64,000 nucleotides of DNA from positions 175,357-239,356 of the forward strand of contig NZ_JYMT01000040.1 of NCBI RefSeq assembly GCF_000938305.1, in the 5' to 3' direction. Below are positions 18,324-26,728 of this stretch, piece after piece. The notes beneath the pieces were generated by a model. That model saw only the letters and a program-made list of their open reading frames with translations. It was not told where the DNA came from and ran no database searches. The stretch comes from Bradyrhizobium sp. LTSP885. GTDB lineage: Bacteria; Pseudomonadota; Alphaproteobacteria; Rhizobiales; Xanthobacteraceae. How positions within the stretch are numbered: position 1 is the first letter of the stretch; every line of letters starts with the position of its first letter. The position numbers and the translations under genes were made by a program.

Positions 18324-18383
18324 AGGATGTCGGACATCTTGCGCGGTTGGCTCTGCGAGGCGATCTCGTAGAGCACGCTCATG
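18324..18383. repeat. 60-bp direct repeat: a copied internal fragment of motE
   Basis: Bases 18324-18383 match 21909-21968 inside motE in the same orientation, with 58 of 60 identical by eye. It encodes the motE piece YEIASQSQPRKMSDIL on the minus strand but has no gene context. The flanking 365-base noncoding stretch (18311-18675) holds nothing else recognisable. Confidence 0.85.
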
Positions 18384-18675
18384 ATGCGCCACTGCTTCAC
18401 GACAGCTGCGACACTCACGAGAAGTTTGTCGGAGAAGCAAGTGATGCGCTCCATGGCGCCGCCCGGCGGTCACATCTGCCCCGAGTATCCCATGCTTCTG
18501 CCTCACGACGCCTTGACTTGACGCCAAGTCAGACACCCATCACGTTAGATTTAAAGTATAATCGTCATATAATGGTGGAGGCGATCGTCACGAAAATTCG
18601 GGCGCCATCACACCCGGTACAGAGCCACGCACGAGGCTCGCCCTTGGCACAACTTCCTTGAATACGAGGTTTAAT

Positions 18676-19608
18676 ATGAACCGCCGCGATATGATGAAGC
18701 TGGTTTCTCTGGCCGTGCTGCCGATGATGCCGGGAGCAGCAATGGCGGGTTCGGATAGCAAGACGCCCTCGTTGAGGTACAAGGTGTTTACTGTCACTCG
18801 CCCGGGCCTGAACCGCGATGTGCCGCCCGGTAAGGAGCCCCTGATGTGGGTGGCCAATTCGGCGACGCTCATCTACGGAGAGCGAGAGGCGGTCCTCGTC
18901 GATACCTTCCTTACGGTGGAGCAGTGCAACGGTTTGGCCGACGCCATTGTTGCGAGCGGGAAGACGCTGAAAGCAATTTATGTCACCCATGGACATGGCG
19001 ATCACTTCTTCGGGATAAAGGTTTTGCAGGATCGATTCCCAGGCGTGAAAGCCTTGGCGACAGCTGAAGTCGTCGCAAAAATGAAGCTTCAGATCACGCC
19101 GGAGAAATTGAATAGCCGGTGGCGCAAACTGTTCCCAAATCAAATTCCGGACCCCATTTCCATCGCGGAGCCCCTGGACGGCAGTGAGATCGATTTGGAA
19201 GGAAGCAAATTGATCGTTGCGAAGGTCGGGCATACGGACACTGACGATACAACGTGTCTTCACGTCCCATCCATCGGGTTGGTCGTCGCCGGCGACGCCG
19301 TCTATAACGGCATTCATCCATTCCTCAACGAGTCGAACCGGCAAACCAGGCTGGAATGGATTGCCGCGCTCGACAGGATCGACGCGCTGAAGCCGTCAGC
19401 GGTTGTTGCGGGACACAAGATTCCTGGCAACGATGACAGTCCGAAAAATGTGGAGGAAACGCGTCAATACATCCGCGACTTCATTCGGTTGAACGACGCG
19501 ACAAAAACCGCCCGCGAGTTCTATGACCGGATGCTGGAGCTTTACCCCGATCGGGCCAATCCCGGTTCCCTCTGGAGTTCTGCGGCTACTGCCAAGGCCG
19601 AGACATGA
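18676..19608 (+). CDS. Metallo-beta-lactamase-fold hydrolase, probably exported
   Basis: 310 residues. An N-terminal segment beginning MNRRDMMKLVSLAVLP looks like an export signal with a twin-arginine-like start. The metal site is H105-G-H107-G-D109-H110, with further ligands in KVGHTDTDD, VAGDAVYNG and VAGHK. This is the QuiP/SoxH-like branch of the fold; substrate is unknown. ACGAGG precedes the ATG at 18676; an upstream TTG at 18658 was not chosen. It is convergent with the following serine hydrolase. Confidence 0.85.
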   Translation: MNRRDMMKLVSLAVLPMMPGAAMAGSDSKTPSLRYKVFTVTRPGLNRDVPPGKEPLMWVANSATLIYGEREAVLVDTFLTVEQCNGLADAIVASGKTLKAIYVTHGHGDHFFGIKVLQDRFPGVKALATAEVVAKMKLQITPEKLNSRWRKLFPNQIPDPISIAEPLDGSEIDLEGSKLIVAKVGHTDTDDTTCLHVPSIGLVVAGDAVYNGIHPFLNESNRQTRLEWIAALDRIDALKPSAVVAGHKIPGNDDSPKNVEETRQYIRDFIRLNDATKTAREFYDRMLELYPDRANPGSLWSSAATAKAET

Positions 19609-19663
19609 CGCTGCACACAGATTGCGATGCCGACCTCAATCGCGGGTCGTCGCGAATCCGAAA

Positions 19664-20701
19664 TCAATCCTTTGAAGTCGCGGGCAAAATGTATCGATCC
19701 AACAAGTCCAACTCGGGCGCAACCATGTTTTTGGATACGTGGGACGCGTTGAAGACGACGACCATGTCAAGCGCGGGGATGATGATGGTCTTTTGGGAAT
19801 TGTAGCCCCTCGCGTAGATCCATTGAACGACGCGGTCCCTGTCCAGTGATTGCCCGAGCCACCACTGATAGCCATAAGAGCGCGGGCCTTCCGTCCTGAT
19901 TTGCTCAGCCGTCGATTGAACCACCCAAGACGCCGGAACGATCTGCCGACCGTCCCAAACTCCACGATTGAGAACAAGCTGGCCGATTTTCGCCCAGTCG
20001 CGGGGCCGCAGGTTCAGCCCCTCACTCGATGTTGGAAGACCGGTAAACGGCGATTTATACCACTCAACATCTTTGATGCCGAGCGGTGCGAAAATGTCCT
20101 CCTGAGCCAAAACATCGACGGTCTTCCCGGTGACCTTTTTCAGGATGGCTCCAACAAGTTCGGTTTCGCTGTTGTTGTACTCGAAGGAGACACCGGGAGC
20201 TCTGCCGGAGCCCAATCCCGCTGACATTGTCAGGAGATGGCGCAGGGTTATGGGATCCTTGTCAGGCATATGGAGATCGGCATCATCTGGAAAATACGCA
20301 ACAACCGGAGCGTCCAGGTCCTTGATCAAGCCGCGATCCATGGCGATCCCGACCAGCAGCGAGACGACGCTTTTGGTCATAGAATTGCCGCGGTGCCGCG
20401 TGGTCGCGTCGGCATGGATCTGCTGCTGAGGGTAGGCGAAGTAGCGTTCGTAGACGAGCACCCCGTGGCGAACGACGACAATTGCGTCCACATTGGCGAG
20501 TTTGGCGCCGGTTATGCCGTCGTCCATCGTGCAAAGCAGTCTCGAGTTCACGCCCTGTTTTTCCGGCGACGTCATCGCCCATCCGTCATGGATATCCGAC
20601 GGAATGCCGCAGCCGGATGCGGCTTCGGCTCCGAACGCAGTTTGAGCTCCGATGGGACTGAAAGCGAAGGCACACAAGGTCGCAATGATCCGTGCCCGCA
20701 T
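19664..20701 (-). CDS. Secreted serine hydrolase (beta-lactamase/esterase fold)
   Basis: 345 residues from the ATG at 20701, which has GGAGAA eight bases upstream. A signal peptide covers about residues 1-24 (ending AFGAEA). RGNSMTKSVVSLL holds SxxK, SFEYNNSETELVG holds YxN, and GYQWWLG follows near the C-terminus. It resembles 6-aminohexanoate-dimer hydrolase-type enzymes and class C esterases. The substrate is unknown. It is 130 bases downstream of the Crp/Fnr gene on the same strand and may be under its control. Confidence 0.84.
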   Translation of the reverse strand: MRARIIATLCAFAFSPIGAQTAFGAEAASGCGIPSDIHDGWAMTSPEKQGVNSRLLCTMDDGITGAKLANVDAIVVVRHGVLVYERYFAYPQQQIHADATTRHRGNSMTKSVVSLLVGIAMDRGLIKDLDAPVVAYFPDDADLHMPDKDPITLRHLLTMSAGLGSGRAPGVSFEYNNSETELVGAILKKVTGKTVDVLAQEDIFAPLGIKDVEWYKSPFTGLPTSSEGLNLRPRDWAKIGQLVLNRGVWDGRQIVPASWVVQSTAEQIRTEGPRSYGYQWWLGQSLDRDRVVQWIYARGYNSQKTIIIPALDMVVVFNASHVSKNMVAPELDLLDRYILPATSKD

Positions 20702-20831
20702 GTCAGGTTCTCCGCAACCATTGCTCACGATGGCCCGATTGGGAGCTGGCGTTCCTTGTGTGTCTATTTTGCGGCGTTGTGTCGCACGGGCACGCACGAG
20801 GCGCTTCGAAAACAGAATCTCCAAATGGGCG

Positions 20832-21533
20832 TCAATCGTCGCCGCGCGTTCCTGCGCTCGCGAGCTCCCGCAGCGCCGGCGCATCGAGGACGACAATCGC
20901 GCCGTGTTCAAGACGAACCCATTTGCGCAAGACCCACGCCCGCAATTGCTTGTTGATGCTCTCGCGGGTCATGCCGACCATGTCGCCGATTTCCTGTTGC
21001 GTAATCGCAATGGTGCCCCCTTCGGCATCGAGCTTGCGCGCCTCGCTCAGGCCAAGCAGCGCGCTGGCAAGTCGCCCCGGCAAATCCTGCAGAATGAGCT
21101 GCTCGACCTGATCGCTTGTCCGCCGAACCCGCGCGCACAACAGCTCGATGAACTTCATGGCGAGCGTCGGCTGGCTGCGCACGAAGGGGAGAAAGTCGCG
21201 GCGGTCGATGACGAAAATCTCGCAATTGGTGTTCGCCGTGGCGTCGGCGCTCCGCGGCTGTGCATCCAGCACCGCCATCTCGCCGAACAGCTCGCCGGGC
21301 CCGATCAAGTTGAGGATTGCGTTGCGGCCTTCGGAGGAGGAGATACTGATCTTCACCGTGCCGCTGATAACAACGTAAAGGCTGTTGCCCGGATCATCCT
21401 TGGCGAAAAGCGTGGCGCCTCGCTTCAGCACAGTGTGCTTGGCGTAGCGGCAAAGCTGGTCGAGCGCCTCGGCCGCAAGATCGCGAAAGTACGGGTGCTG
21501 GCGCAAGACGGACAATTTAATGGGTTGGGTCAT
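20832..21533 (-). CDS. Crp/Fnr-family transcriptional regulator
   Basis: 233 residues. A cyclic-nucleotide-binding-type beta barrel (residues about 15-120; LFAKDDPGNSLYVVISGTVK, then GPGELFGEMAVLD) is joined by a dimer helix to a Crp-type HTH (TQQEIGDMVGMTRESINKQL). No FNR cysteine cluster is present, so oxygen sensing by Fe-S is unlikely; the effector is unknown. The start at 21533 suits the fold; a longer frame to 21629 does not. Confidence 0.88.
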   Translation of the reverse strand: MTQPIKLSVLRQHPYFRDLAAEALDQLCRYAKHTVLKRGATLFAKDDPGNSLYVVISGTVKISISSSEGRNAILNLIGPGELFGEMAVLDAQPRSADATANTNCEIFVIDRRDFLPFVRSQPTLAMKFIELLCARVRRTSDQVEQLILQDLPGRLASALLGLSEARKLDAEGGTIAITQQEIGDMVGMTRESINKQLRAWVLRKWVRLEHGAIVVLDAPALRELASAGTRGDD

Positions 21534-21781
21534 GTGATCCGCTGCCGAGAAAATCCGACAATTTGCGTGCCCGGTTGCTGCGCACGAGCCGTGGATCGGA
21601 AGGTCACCGCGCCGAGCACCACGAGCCACCCCATGGGGCCATGCGCATGCAGTGGGGGGACGATACCACGCTCAAATCACCCAGTCTGTGATGACGTCAC
21701 GCTCCAGATCATCCGCCAGCCGCAGGCTGGTTGGGGCGCCACACGTCTCCCAGCGATAGGCGAAGAAACCACGCTAACCCG
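21534..21781. other. Noncoding gap between crp/fnr gene and motE
   Basis: No gene is supported here. A short inverted pair (CCGCCAGCCGCAGGCTGG) lies near 21713-21730 after the motE stop on the minus strand and could help end motE transcription, but lacks a U-run. Confidence 0.35.
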
Positions 21782-22585
21782 TCAATTCGACTTCGGCGTC
21801 AGCAGCCTGCCCTCGATCTTGGGAAGATCATCGCTCGTCGTGTTGCTGCCGGCGCGGCGCGCGAGTTCGACGGTGAGCCGCTCGGCGGCTTCCGGCTGCA
21901 TCAGGCCGAGGATGTCGGACATCTTGCGCGGCTGGATCTGCGAGGCGATCTCGTAGAGCACGCTCATGTCGAGCCGGTCGAACACCTTGGCGGCGTCCTT
22001 CGGCTTCATGTTCTCGTACATGGTGACGATGCCCTTGAAGCGGGCGGCGTCGGCCTCGGCCTTCTTGGCCGCGGTGGCGATCGCCTGGGCATCGTTGGCC
22101 TTGGCCTCCTCGACCTTGGACGCGATGCGCTTCTCGGCGGCCTTCAACAGGCTCTCGCGGATATCGACCTCGCGCGCGCGCTGCTCGAGTTCCTGGCGGC
22201 GCGCCTGCAGCCGTTCCAGGATGGCGCGCTCCGAGGCCGAGACCGGCGCGGTCTGGTCCATATTGACCACCACGCCGTCAGGCTTGGGCGCGGCTTCGGG
22301 AGCCACGGGCTTTGGCGGCTCCTCCTTCGTTTCTTGCTTCTTTTCTTCCTTGCCTTCCACCGATCCCGTGATGTCGGCGGGGTCGATCCTGACCTTGTCC
22401 GCCGCGACCTTGTTGCGGCTGGGGAAGTTGAAGGTCTCCTGTGCCCACGACTGCGTGGTCGACTGCGGATCGTAGTCGAACACGTAGCCGCCATCGAGCA
22501 CGAGGCCCGCGATCTTCAGCACCATCAGGCCGAAGATCGCGGCCAGCACGACGGGTATCACCCTAATGTCACGGAACCACTTCAT
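21782..22585 (-). CDS. motE: MotE-like flagellar motility protein
   Basis: 267 residues. One N-terminal membrane segment (VIPVVLAAIFGLMVLKIAGLV) acts as a signal or anchor. A charged, proline-rich region and a long coiled coil (about residues 115-185) follow, then the MotE/MgtE-N-like domain (MYENMKPKDAAKVFDRLDM, then YEIASQIQPRKMSDILGLM). In rhizobia MotE is a periplasmic chaperone of the motor protein MotC. It overlaps the DUF6468 gene by four bases (ATGA). Part of it is copied at 18324-18383. Confidence 0.85.
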   Translation of the reverse strand: MKWFRDIRVIPVVLAAIFGLMVLKIAGLVLDGGYVFDYDPQSTTQSWAQETFNFPSRNKVAADKVRIDPADITGSVEGKEEKKQETKEEPPKPVAPEAAPKPDGVVVNMDQTAPVSASERAILERLQARRQELEQRAREVDIRESLLKAAEKRIASKVEEAKANDAQAIATAAKKAEADAARFKGIVTMYENMKPKDAAKVFDRLDMSVLYEIASQIQPRKMSDILGLMQPEAAERLTVELARRAGSNTTSDDLPKIEGRLLTPKSN

Positions 22586-23055
22586 GCAGCGAGGCCGCTG
22601 GCCCTCCGGCGCTCGGTGAAGGCTTCGGCGGCCGCCGCGACGGCACGCGCGGCGGAGACCCTCGGCGCCGGTGCGACCGCTGCTGATGGCACCGATGCCG
22701 ATACAGGCCCCGCTGGGGGTTCAGCGGGCCGCGCCGCAAGCGCGATCTTGGACAGGCGGCGCACCACATGATCGCTTTCGGCGAGCTGGCTCTTCAGATG
22801 CGCCGACATCTGCGTCGCCGCCTCGAGCCGGTTGCCGAGGTTCTCGTTGACGTCGCGAACGGCGTGCTTCAGCCCGCCGATCGCCCGCTCGGCGATCTCG
22901 GTCGCGGTGATCAGTTCGCCGATCGTCGCCTTCAGCGAATGCTCGTCCGCCTTCAGCCGCTGCAGCCGCTTGTTGAGCAGCCAGCAATAGCCGATCGTCA
23001 GCATCAGAAGCACTGCGACAAGACTCTCGATTGCTATTCCAAGTCCGTGACTCAT
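22582..23055 (-). CDS. DUF6468 protein, flagellar-operon membrane protein
   Basis: 157 residues from ATG 23055, with GGAGG upstream. An N-terminal membrane segment (IESLVAVLLMLTIGYCWLL) precedes helical coiled-coil sequence (ATIGELITATEIAERAIGGL) and an Ala/Pro-rich tail. The family regularly lies between fliM and motE in rhizobia, but its function is not known to me. It overlaps fliM by four bases on one side and motE by four on the other, so all three are translationally coupled. Confidence 0.82.
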   Translation of the reverse strand: MSHGLGIAIESLVAVLLMLTIGYCWLLNKRLQRLKADEHSLKATIGELITATEIAERAIGGLKHAVRDVNENLGNRLEAATQMSAHLKSQLAESDHVVRRLSKIALAARPAEPPAGPVSASVPSAAVAPAPRVSAARAVAAAAEAFTERRRASGLAA

Positions 23056-24254
23056 GGTGCCTCCATCATCTTGGTCTGCTCGTCCGCCCTCTCGAACATC
23101 GCGAAGGTGGTTTGCGGCTTGCGCAAATTCTTGGTGACGCGGATCGCGACGCGGTCGCCGACCCGCCCCATACGCCCTTCGGTCAAAATGACGTTGCCGC
23201 AACGAACCGACACCAGCGAGTTGGCGCTAATGTCGAGCGGCAGCGTGTCGCCGACCTTCAGCCGCATCAGCTGCTTCAGCGGAATGTCGGCCTCGTAGAG
23301 CACCGCATCGACCGAGATCTCGGCCTGCGCCACTTCGGTGGCGAAATGGCCTTCCCAGATCTCGTCGCGGCCGAACTTTTCGCCCATGAACATCTGCAAC
23401 AGCACGTTGCGGATCGGCTCGATGGTGGCGTAGGGCAGCAGCAATTCGACATTGCCACCACGGTCTTCCATGTCGATGCGCAACCGCACCAGGATCGCGG
23501 CATTGGCCGGGCGGCTGATCGCGGCGAAGCGCGGGTTGGTCTCGAGCCGGTCGATCGTGAACGTCACCGGCGACAGCGGCCGGAACGCCTGTTCGGCATC
23601 CGACAGCACCACCTCGACCAGGCGCTTGACCAGGTTGGTCTCGATCGTGGTGTAGGGCCGGCCCTCGATGCGGAGCTGGGTCTGGCCGCGGCGGCCGCCG
23701 AGCAGCACGTCGATCATCGAATAGATCAGGCTGGAATCGACGGTGGCGAGGCCGAAATTCTCCCACTCCTCCGCCTTGAACACCGAGAGCACCGCCGGCA
23801 GCGGGATCGAGTTCATGTAGTCACCGAACCGCACCGAGGTGATGCGGTCGAGCGAGACTTCGACGTTGTCGGAGGTGAAATTGCGCAAGGATGTCGTCAT
23901 CAACCGCACCAGGCGGTCGAATACGATTTCGAGCATCGGCAGGCGCTCGTAGGACACCATCGCAGAATCGATGATGGCGCGGATGCCGGAATGCTCGTCG
24001 AGACTGACGTCGCCGACGGTGAAGCCGAGGAGGTTGTCGATCTCCTCCTGCGACAGCACGCGCTCGCCATTGGCGGTCTTGCTGCCGAAATCGCGACTGC
24101 CGTCCTCGACCATGGCTGCCCATTGCAGCGACATGTTCTCGGTGAGTTCGTTCTTGGCCGCCTCCTCCGCTGCGGCAACGGGATCCTCGGAATCGAGCGA
24201 GGCTTCCCATTGCGCCGCAATGGCATCCTGGTCCATCTGGTCGTTGCCGGCCAT
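23052..24254 (-). CDS. fliM: FliM, flagellar motor switch protein
   Basis: 400 residues. The CheY-binding motif LSQEEIDNLLGF, normally at the very N-terminus, here begins at residue 67, after an acidic extension. The GG-containing middle domain (SSLIYSMIDVLLGGRRGQTQ) and the C-terminal SpoA domain (GDTLPLDISANSLVSVRCGN, then RVAIRV) are intact. FliM sits in the cytoplasmic C ring, binds phospho-CheY and sets the rotation direction. It is 18 bases after fliL and overlaps the DUF6468 gene. Confidence 0.97.
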   Translation of the reverse strand: MAGNDQMDQDAIAAQWEASLDSEDPVAAAEEAAKNELTENMSLQWAAMVEDGSRDFGSKTANGERVLSQEEIDNLLGFTVGDVSLDEHSGIRAIIDSAMVSYERLPMLEIVFDRLVRLMTTSLRNFTSDNVEVSLDRITSVRFGDYMNSIPLPAVLSVFKAEEWENFGLATVDSSLIYSMIDVLLGGRRGQTQLRIEGRPYTTIETNLVKRLVEVVLSDAEQAFRPLSPVTFTIDRLETNPRFAAISRPANAAILVRLRIDMEDRGGNVELLLPYATIEPIRNVLLQMFMGEKFGRDEIWEGHFATEVAQAEISVDAVLYEADIPLKQLMRLKVGDTLPLDISANSLVSVRCGNVILTEGRMGRVGDRVAIRVTKNLRKPQTTFAMFERADEQTKMMEAP

Positions 24255-24272
24255 GGCTTTATATCCGCCCCG

Positions 24273-24764
24273 TCACTGGATCACGACTTCCTTGAACAGC
24301 ACCGCGTTGACCTGATTGGGCGCCAGCGCGAGATTGACACGCTTGGTCAGCTCCTCCTTGAGGCGGAACAGGCCGGCCGAGCCGTTGAGGTCGCTCGGGC
24401 GCAGTTCGCGCATATAGGTCTGGAACAGGTCGGTGACGCGCGGCAAAGCCGGCTTGATGGCCTCGGCCTGCTTCTCTTCCTTGACCTCGAGCACCAGCTT
24501 CAGTTTCAGGTACTGCACGCGCTCGCCGGGCGCTCCAACCAGATTGACCATCATGTCGGGGATGTCGACGAAGGACGGCGGCTTCGGCGGCGGCGCTTCG
24601 GCGTGGTGCTCCTCGCCGTGGCTGCGCATGAAGAAGAACCATCCGCCTGCACCGGCACCGACGATGACCAGGAAGCCGACGGCGGCAATGATCAGCTTGA
24701 GCTTGCCCTTCTTCGGGGCGGCGGCTGCGCCGTCGCCGCTATCCGTCTTTTCCTCGTCCGCCAT
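24273..24764 (-). CDS. fliL: FliL, flagellar stator-associated protein
   Basis: 163 residues. A cytoplasmic Lys/Gly-rich start, one membrane segment (residues about 23-45, LIIAAVGFLVIVGAGAGGWF), a linker with histidines, and a periplasmic FliL domain (MMVNLVGAPGERVQYLKLKL, ending NAVLFKEVVIQ). FliL stabilises the MotAB stator around the rod. It leads the fliL-fliM-DUF6468-motE operon on the minus strand. Confidence 0.94.
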   Translation of the reverse strand: MADEEKTDSGDGAAAAPKKGKLKLIIAAVGFLVIVGAGAGGWFFFMRSHGEEHHAEAPPPKPPSFVDIPDMMVNLVGAPGERVQYLKLKLVLEVKEEKQAEAIKPALPRVTDLFQTYMRELRPSDLNGSAGLFRLKEELTKRVNLALAPNQVNAVLFKEVVIQ

Positions 24765-25018
24765 CGTCCGCCCGCTTCAATTGAAGGATGCGAACGCGAT
24801 TACCACCAGCCTTGGCCTGAAGACGCGATACAAATGCCGCTGGCGCACGCGCGCCCCCACTGACGGCAACTCTGCGGTAATAATGGTTAATGGAAACTTA
24901 GCATTAACCCTCCACTAGGAAAAAACTGCCGGGCAAACATGGTCAACAAGACCTTTCTGCCGCCCCGTCAGGCGCCCGGTAAAACACCTAACCCATTCAA
25001 ATTACGTAATATTTTGAG

Positions 25019-25035
25019 TTGGCACGGCTTTCGCT
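25019..25035 (+). promoter_or_regulatory. Putative sigma-54 (RpoN) promoter of the flgF operon
   Basis: TTGGCACGGCTTTCGCT has the invariant GG (25021-25022) and GC (25033-25034) separated by ten bases, and matches TTGGCAC at the -24 element in full. It lies 113 bases before the flgF ATG. RpoN promoters drive rod, ring and hook genes in alphaproteobacteria that use FlbD. Confidence 0.62.
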
Positions 25036-25056
25036 GAGAGGACAAGCGTAACCGGC

Positions 25057-25111
25057 AGGCTTGGGAGAGCCGAGAGGTTACCGACGATCCGGTGTCAAGG
25101 CTTGGGAGAGC
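25057..25111 (+). repeat. Two copies of AGGCTTGGGAGAGC in the flgF leader
   Basis: Identical 14-base copies at 25057-25070 and 25098-25111, 41 bases apart, downstream of the sigma-54-type promoter. They could be regulator sites (for example for FlbD, which can act from downstream) or leader RNA elements. Confidence 0.6.
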
Positions 25112-25147
25112 TTAGCAATCGGATCACCTCACAGGGGAGAACCACCG

Positions 25148-25912
25148 ATGCAGAATACGCTTCTGGTCGGACTATCGAAGCAGATGGTGCTGGAGCGGCA
25201 ACTCGATGTCGTTTCCAACAACCTCGCGAACATGAACACCAACGGTTTCAAGGCCGACCGCTCGCTGTTCCAGGAATATCTGTCGACGAGCGCGCATGAG
25301 GACAATTTCGCCTCCTCGGACCGCCGCGTCTCGTTCGTGCAGGACCGCGCCACCTTCCACGACTTCACGGCGGGTCCGACCGAGCAGACCAAGAGCCCGC
25401 TCGACGTCGCGATCGACGGCGACGGCTTCCTCGTGGTGCAGACGCCCGGCGGCGAACGCTACACCCGCGACGGCAATCTGCAGATCAACAACCAGGGCCA
25501 GCTCGTCACCTCTTCGGGCTACCAGGTGCTCGGCAATTCCGGCCCGATCGTGTTCCAGCAGACCGATCACGACGTCAACATCGCCGCCGACGGCAATATC
25601 ACGGTGGTCGAGGGCACGGCCCGAACCGACTCGGTGCGCGGCAAGCTGCGGCTGGCGTCGTTCGCGCAGGCCCAGCGCCTGCTGAAGGAAGGCGGCAACC
25701 TCTACGCGCCGGGTGAAGGCGCCACGGCGGCGATCGACACCAAATCGCAGATCCGGCAGGGCTTCATCGAGAAGTCCAACGTCAATTCCGTCACCGAGAT
25801 GAGCCGCATGGTCGAGATCACGCGGACCTACACCGCAATCGCATCGCTTCTGCAGCAGCAGAGCGACCTGCACAAATCGGCGATCGAGAAGCTCGCCGAC
25901 GTGCCGACCTGA
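25148..25912 (+). CDS. flgF: FlgF, flagellar proximal rod protein
   Basis: 254 residues. It begins MQNTLLVGLSKQMVLERQLD and has the rod motif VVSNNLANMNTNGFKADR, a central LDVAIDGDGFLVVQTPGG segment typical of FlgF/FlgG, and a C-terminal helix (NSVTEMSRMVEITRTY). GGGGAGAA lies before the ATG. It is first in flgF-flgG-flgA-flgH. Confidence 0.95.
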   Translation: MQNTLLVGLSKQMVLERQLDVVSNNLANMNTNGFKADRSLFQEYLSTSAHEDNFASSDRRVSFVQDRATFHDFTAGPTEQTKSPLDVAIDGDGFLVVQTPGGERYTRDGNLQINNQGQLVTSSGYQVLGNSGPIVFQQTDHDVNIAADGNITVVEGTARTDSVRGKLRLASFAQAQRLLKEGGNLYAPGEGATAAIDTKSQIRQGFIEKSNVNSVTEMSRMVEITRTYTAIASLLQQQSDLHKSAIEKLADVPT

Positions 25913-25928
25913 TCCGGAGGATTGACCG

Positions 25929-26717
25929 ATGCGCGCATTATATACCGCTGCGACCGGAATGGCGGCACAGGAACTCAACGTTCAGGTGATCTCCAACAAC
26001 ATCGCGAACCTGCAAACCACCGGCTACAAGAAGCAGCGCGCCGCGTTCCAGGACCTGATCTACGACCATGTCACCCGGGTCGGCGCGCAGGCCTCCAGTC
26101 AGGGCACTATCCTGCCTGTCGGCATCGACCTCGGCGGCGGCGTCAAGACCGTCGGCACGCCGCGCATGATGACCCAGGGTACGCTGTCGCCGACCGGCAA
26201 CACCCTCGATCTCGCGGTCCGCGGCGACGGCTTCTTCAAGATCCTGATGCCGGACGGCACCTTCACCTACACCCGCGACGGCTCGTTCCAGATGGACAAC
26301 CAGGGCCGCGTCGTCACCGCGCAGGGCAATCCGGTGCAGCCGACCATCACGATCCCGCAAAACGCCTCGGGCATCACCATCAACACGCAGGGCCAGGTCT
26401 CGGTAACGCTGCCGGGCTCGACTGCCTCGACCACGGTCGGCCAGATCGGCCTGACGCGGTTCATCAACGAGGCCGGGCTGAATCCGATCGGCGACAATTT
26501 GTTCACGGATACGCCGGCCTCCGGTCCGGCGCAGGACGGCATCGCCTCCGCCGACGGCTACGGCGACCTGCAACAGGGCAACCTCGAACAGGCCAACGTC
26601 GAGGTGGTCTCGGAAATCTCCAACCTGATCGCGGCACAGCGCGCCTACGAGATGAACTCCAAGGTGATCTCCGCGGCCGACCAGATGATGCAGTCCACCT
26701 CCAACCTGTTCCGTTGA
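25929..26717 (+). CDS. flgG: FlgG, flagellar distal rod protein
   Basis: 262 residues: MRALYTAATGMAAQELNVQV, then VISNNIANLQTTGYKKQRAA, the GDGFFKI core, and a C-terminal VEVVSEISNLIAAQRAYEMN helix. FlgG builds the distal rod that passes through the P and L rings. It is 16 bases after flgF, with GGAGG before the start, and 11 bases before flgA. Length matches the usual 260-262. Confidence 0.97.
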   Translation: MRALYTAATGMAAQELNVQVISNNIANLQTTGYKKQRAAFQDLIYDHVTRVGAQASSQGTILPVGIDLGGGVKTVGTPRMMTQGTLSPTGNTLDLAVRGDGFFKILMPDGTFTYTRDGSFQMDNQGRVVTAQGNPVQPTITIPQNASGITINTQGQVSVTLPGSTASTTVGQIGLTRFINEAGLNPIGDNLFTDTPASGPAQDGIASADGYGDLQQGNLEQANVEVVSEISNLIAAQRAYEMNSKVISAADQMMQSTSNLFR

Positions 26718-26728
26718 GGATGATGTCG

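Larger units (their letters stand above)
24765..25147. promoter_or_regulatory. Divergent fliL / flgF control region
   Basis: This 383-base gap separates the fliL and flgF operons. It contains a palindrome-like GGTTAATG...CATTAACC pair (about 24890-24914) with TTAA-N7-TTAG spacing that could be a weak CtrA site, a sigma-54-type promoter at 25019-25035, and a 14-bp direct repeat downstream of it. No gene is supported. Confidence 0.6.

Noticed and set aside
20652..21956. 434-codon plus-strand frame opposite the Crp/Fnr gene
   Set aside because: Shadow of the Crp/Fnr and motE genes; the Crp fold is unambiguous on the other strand.
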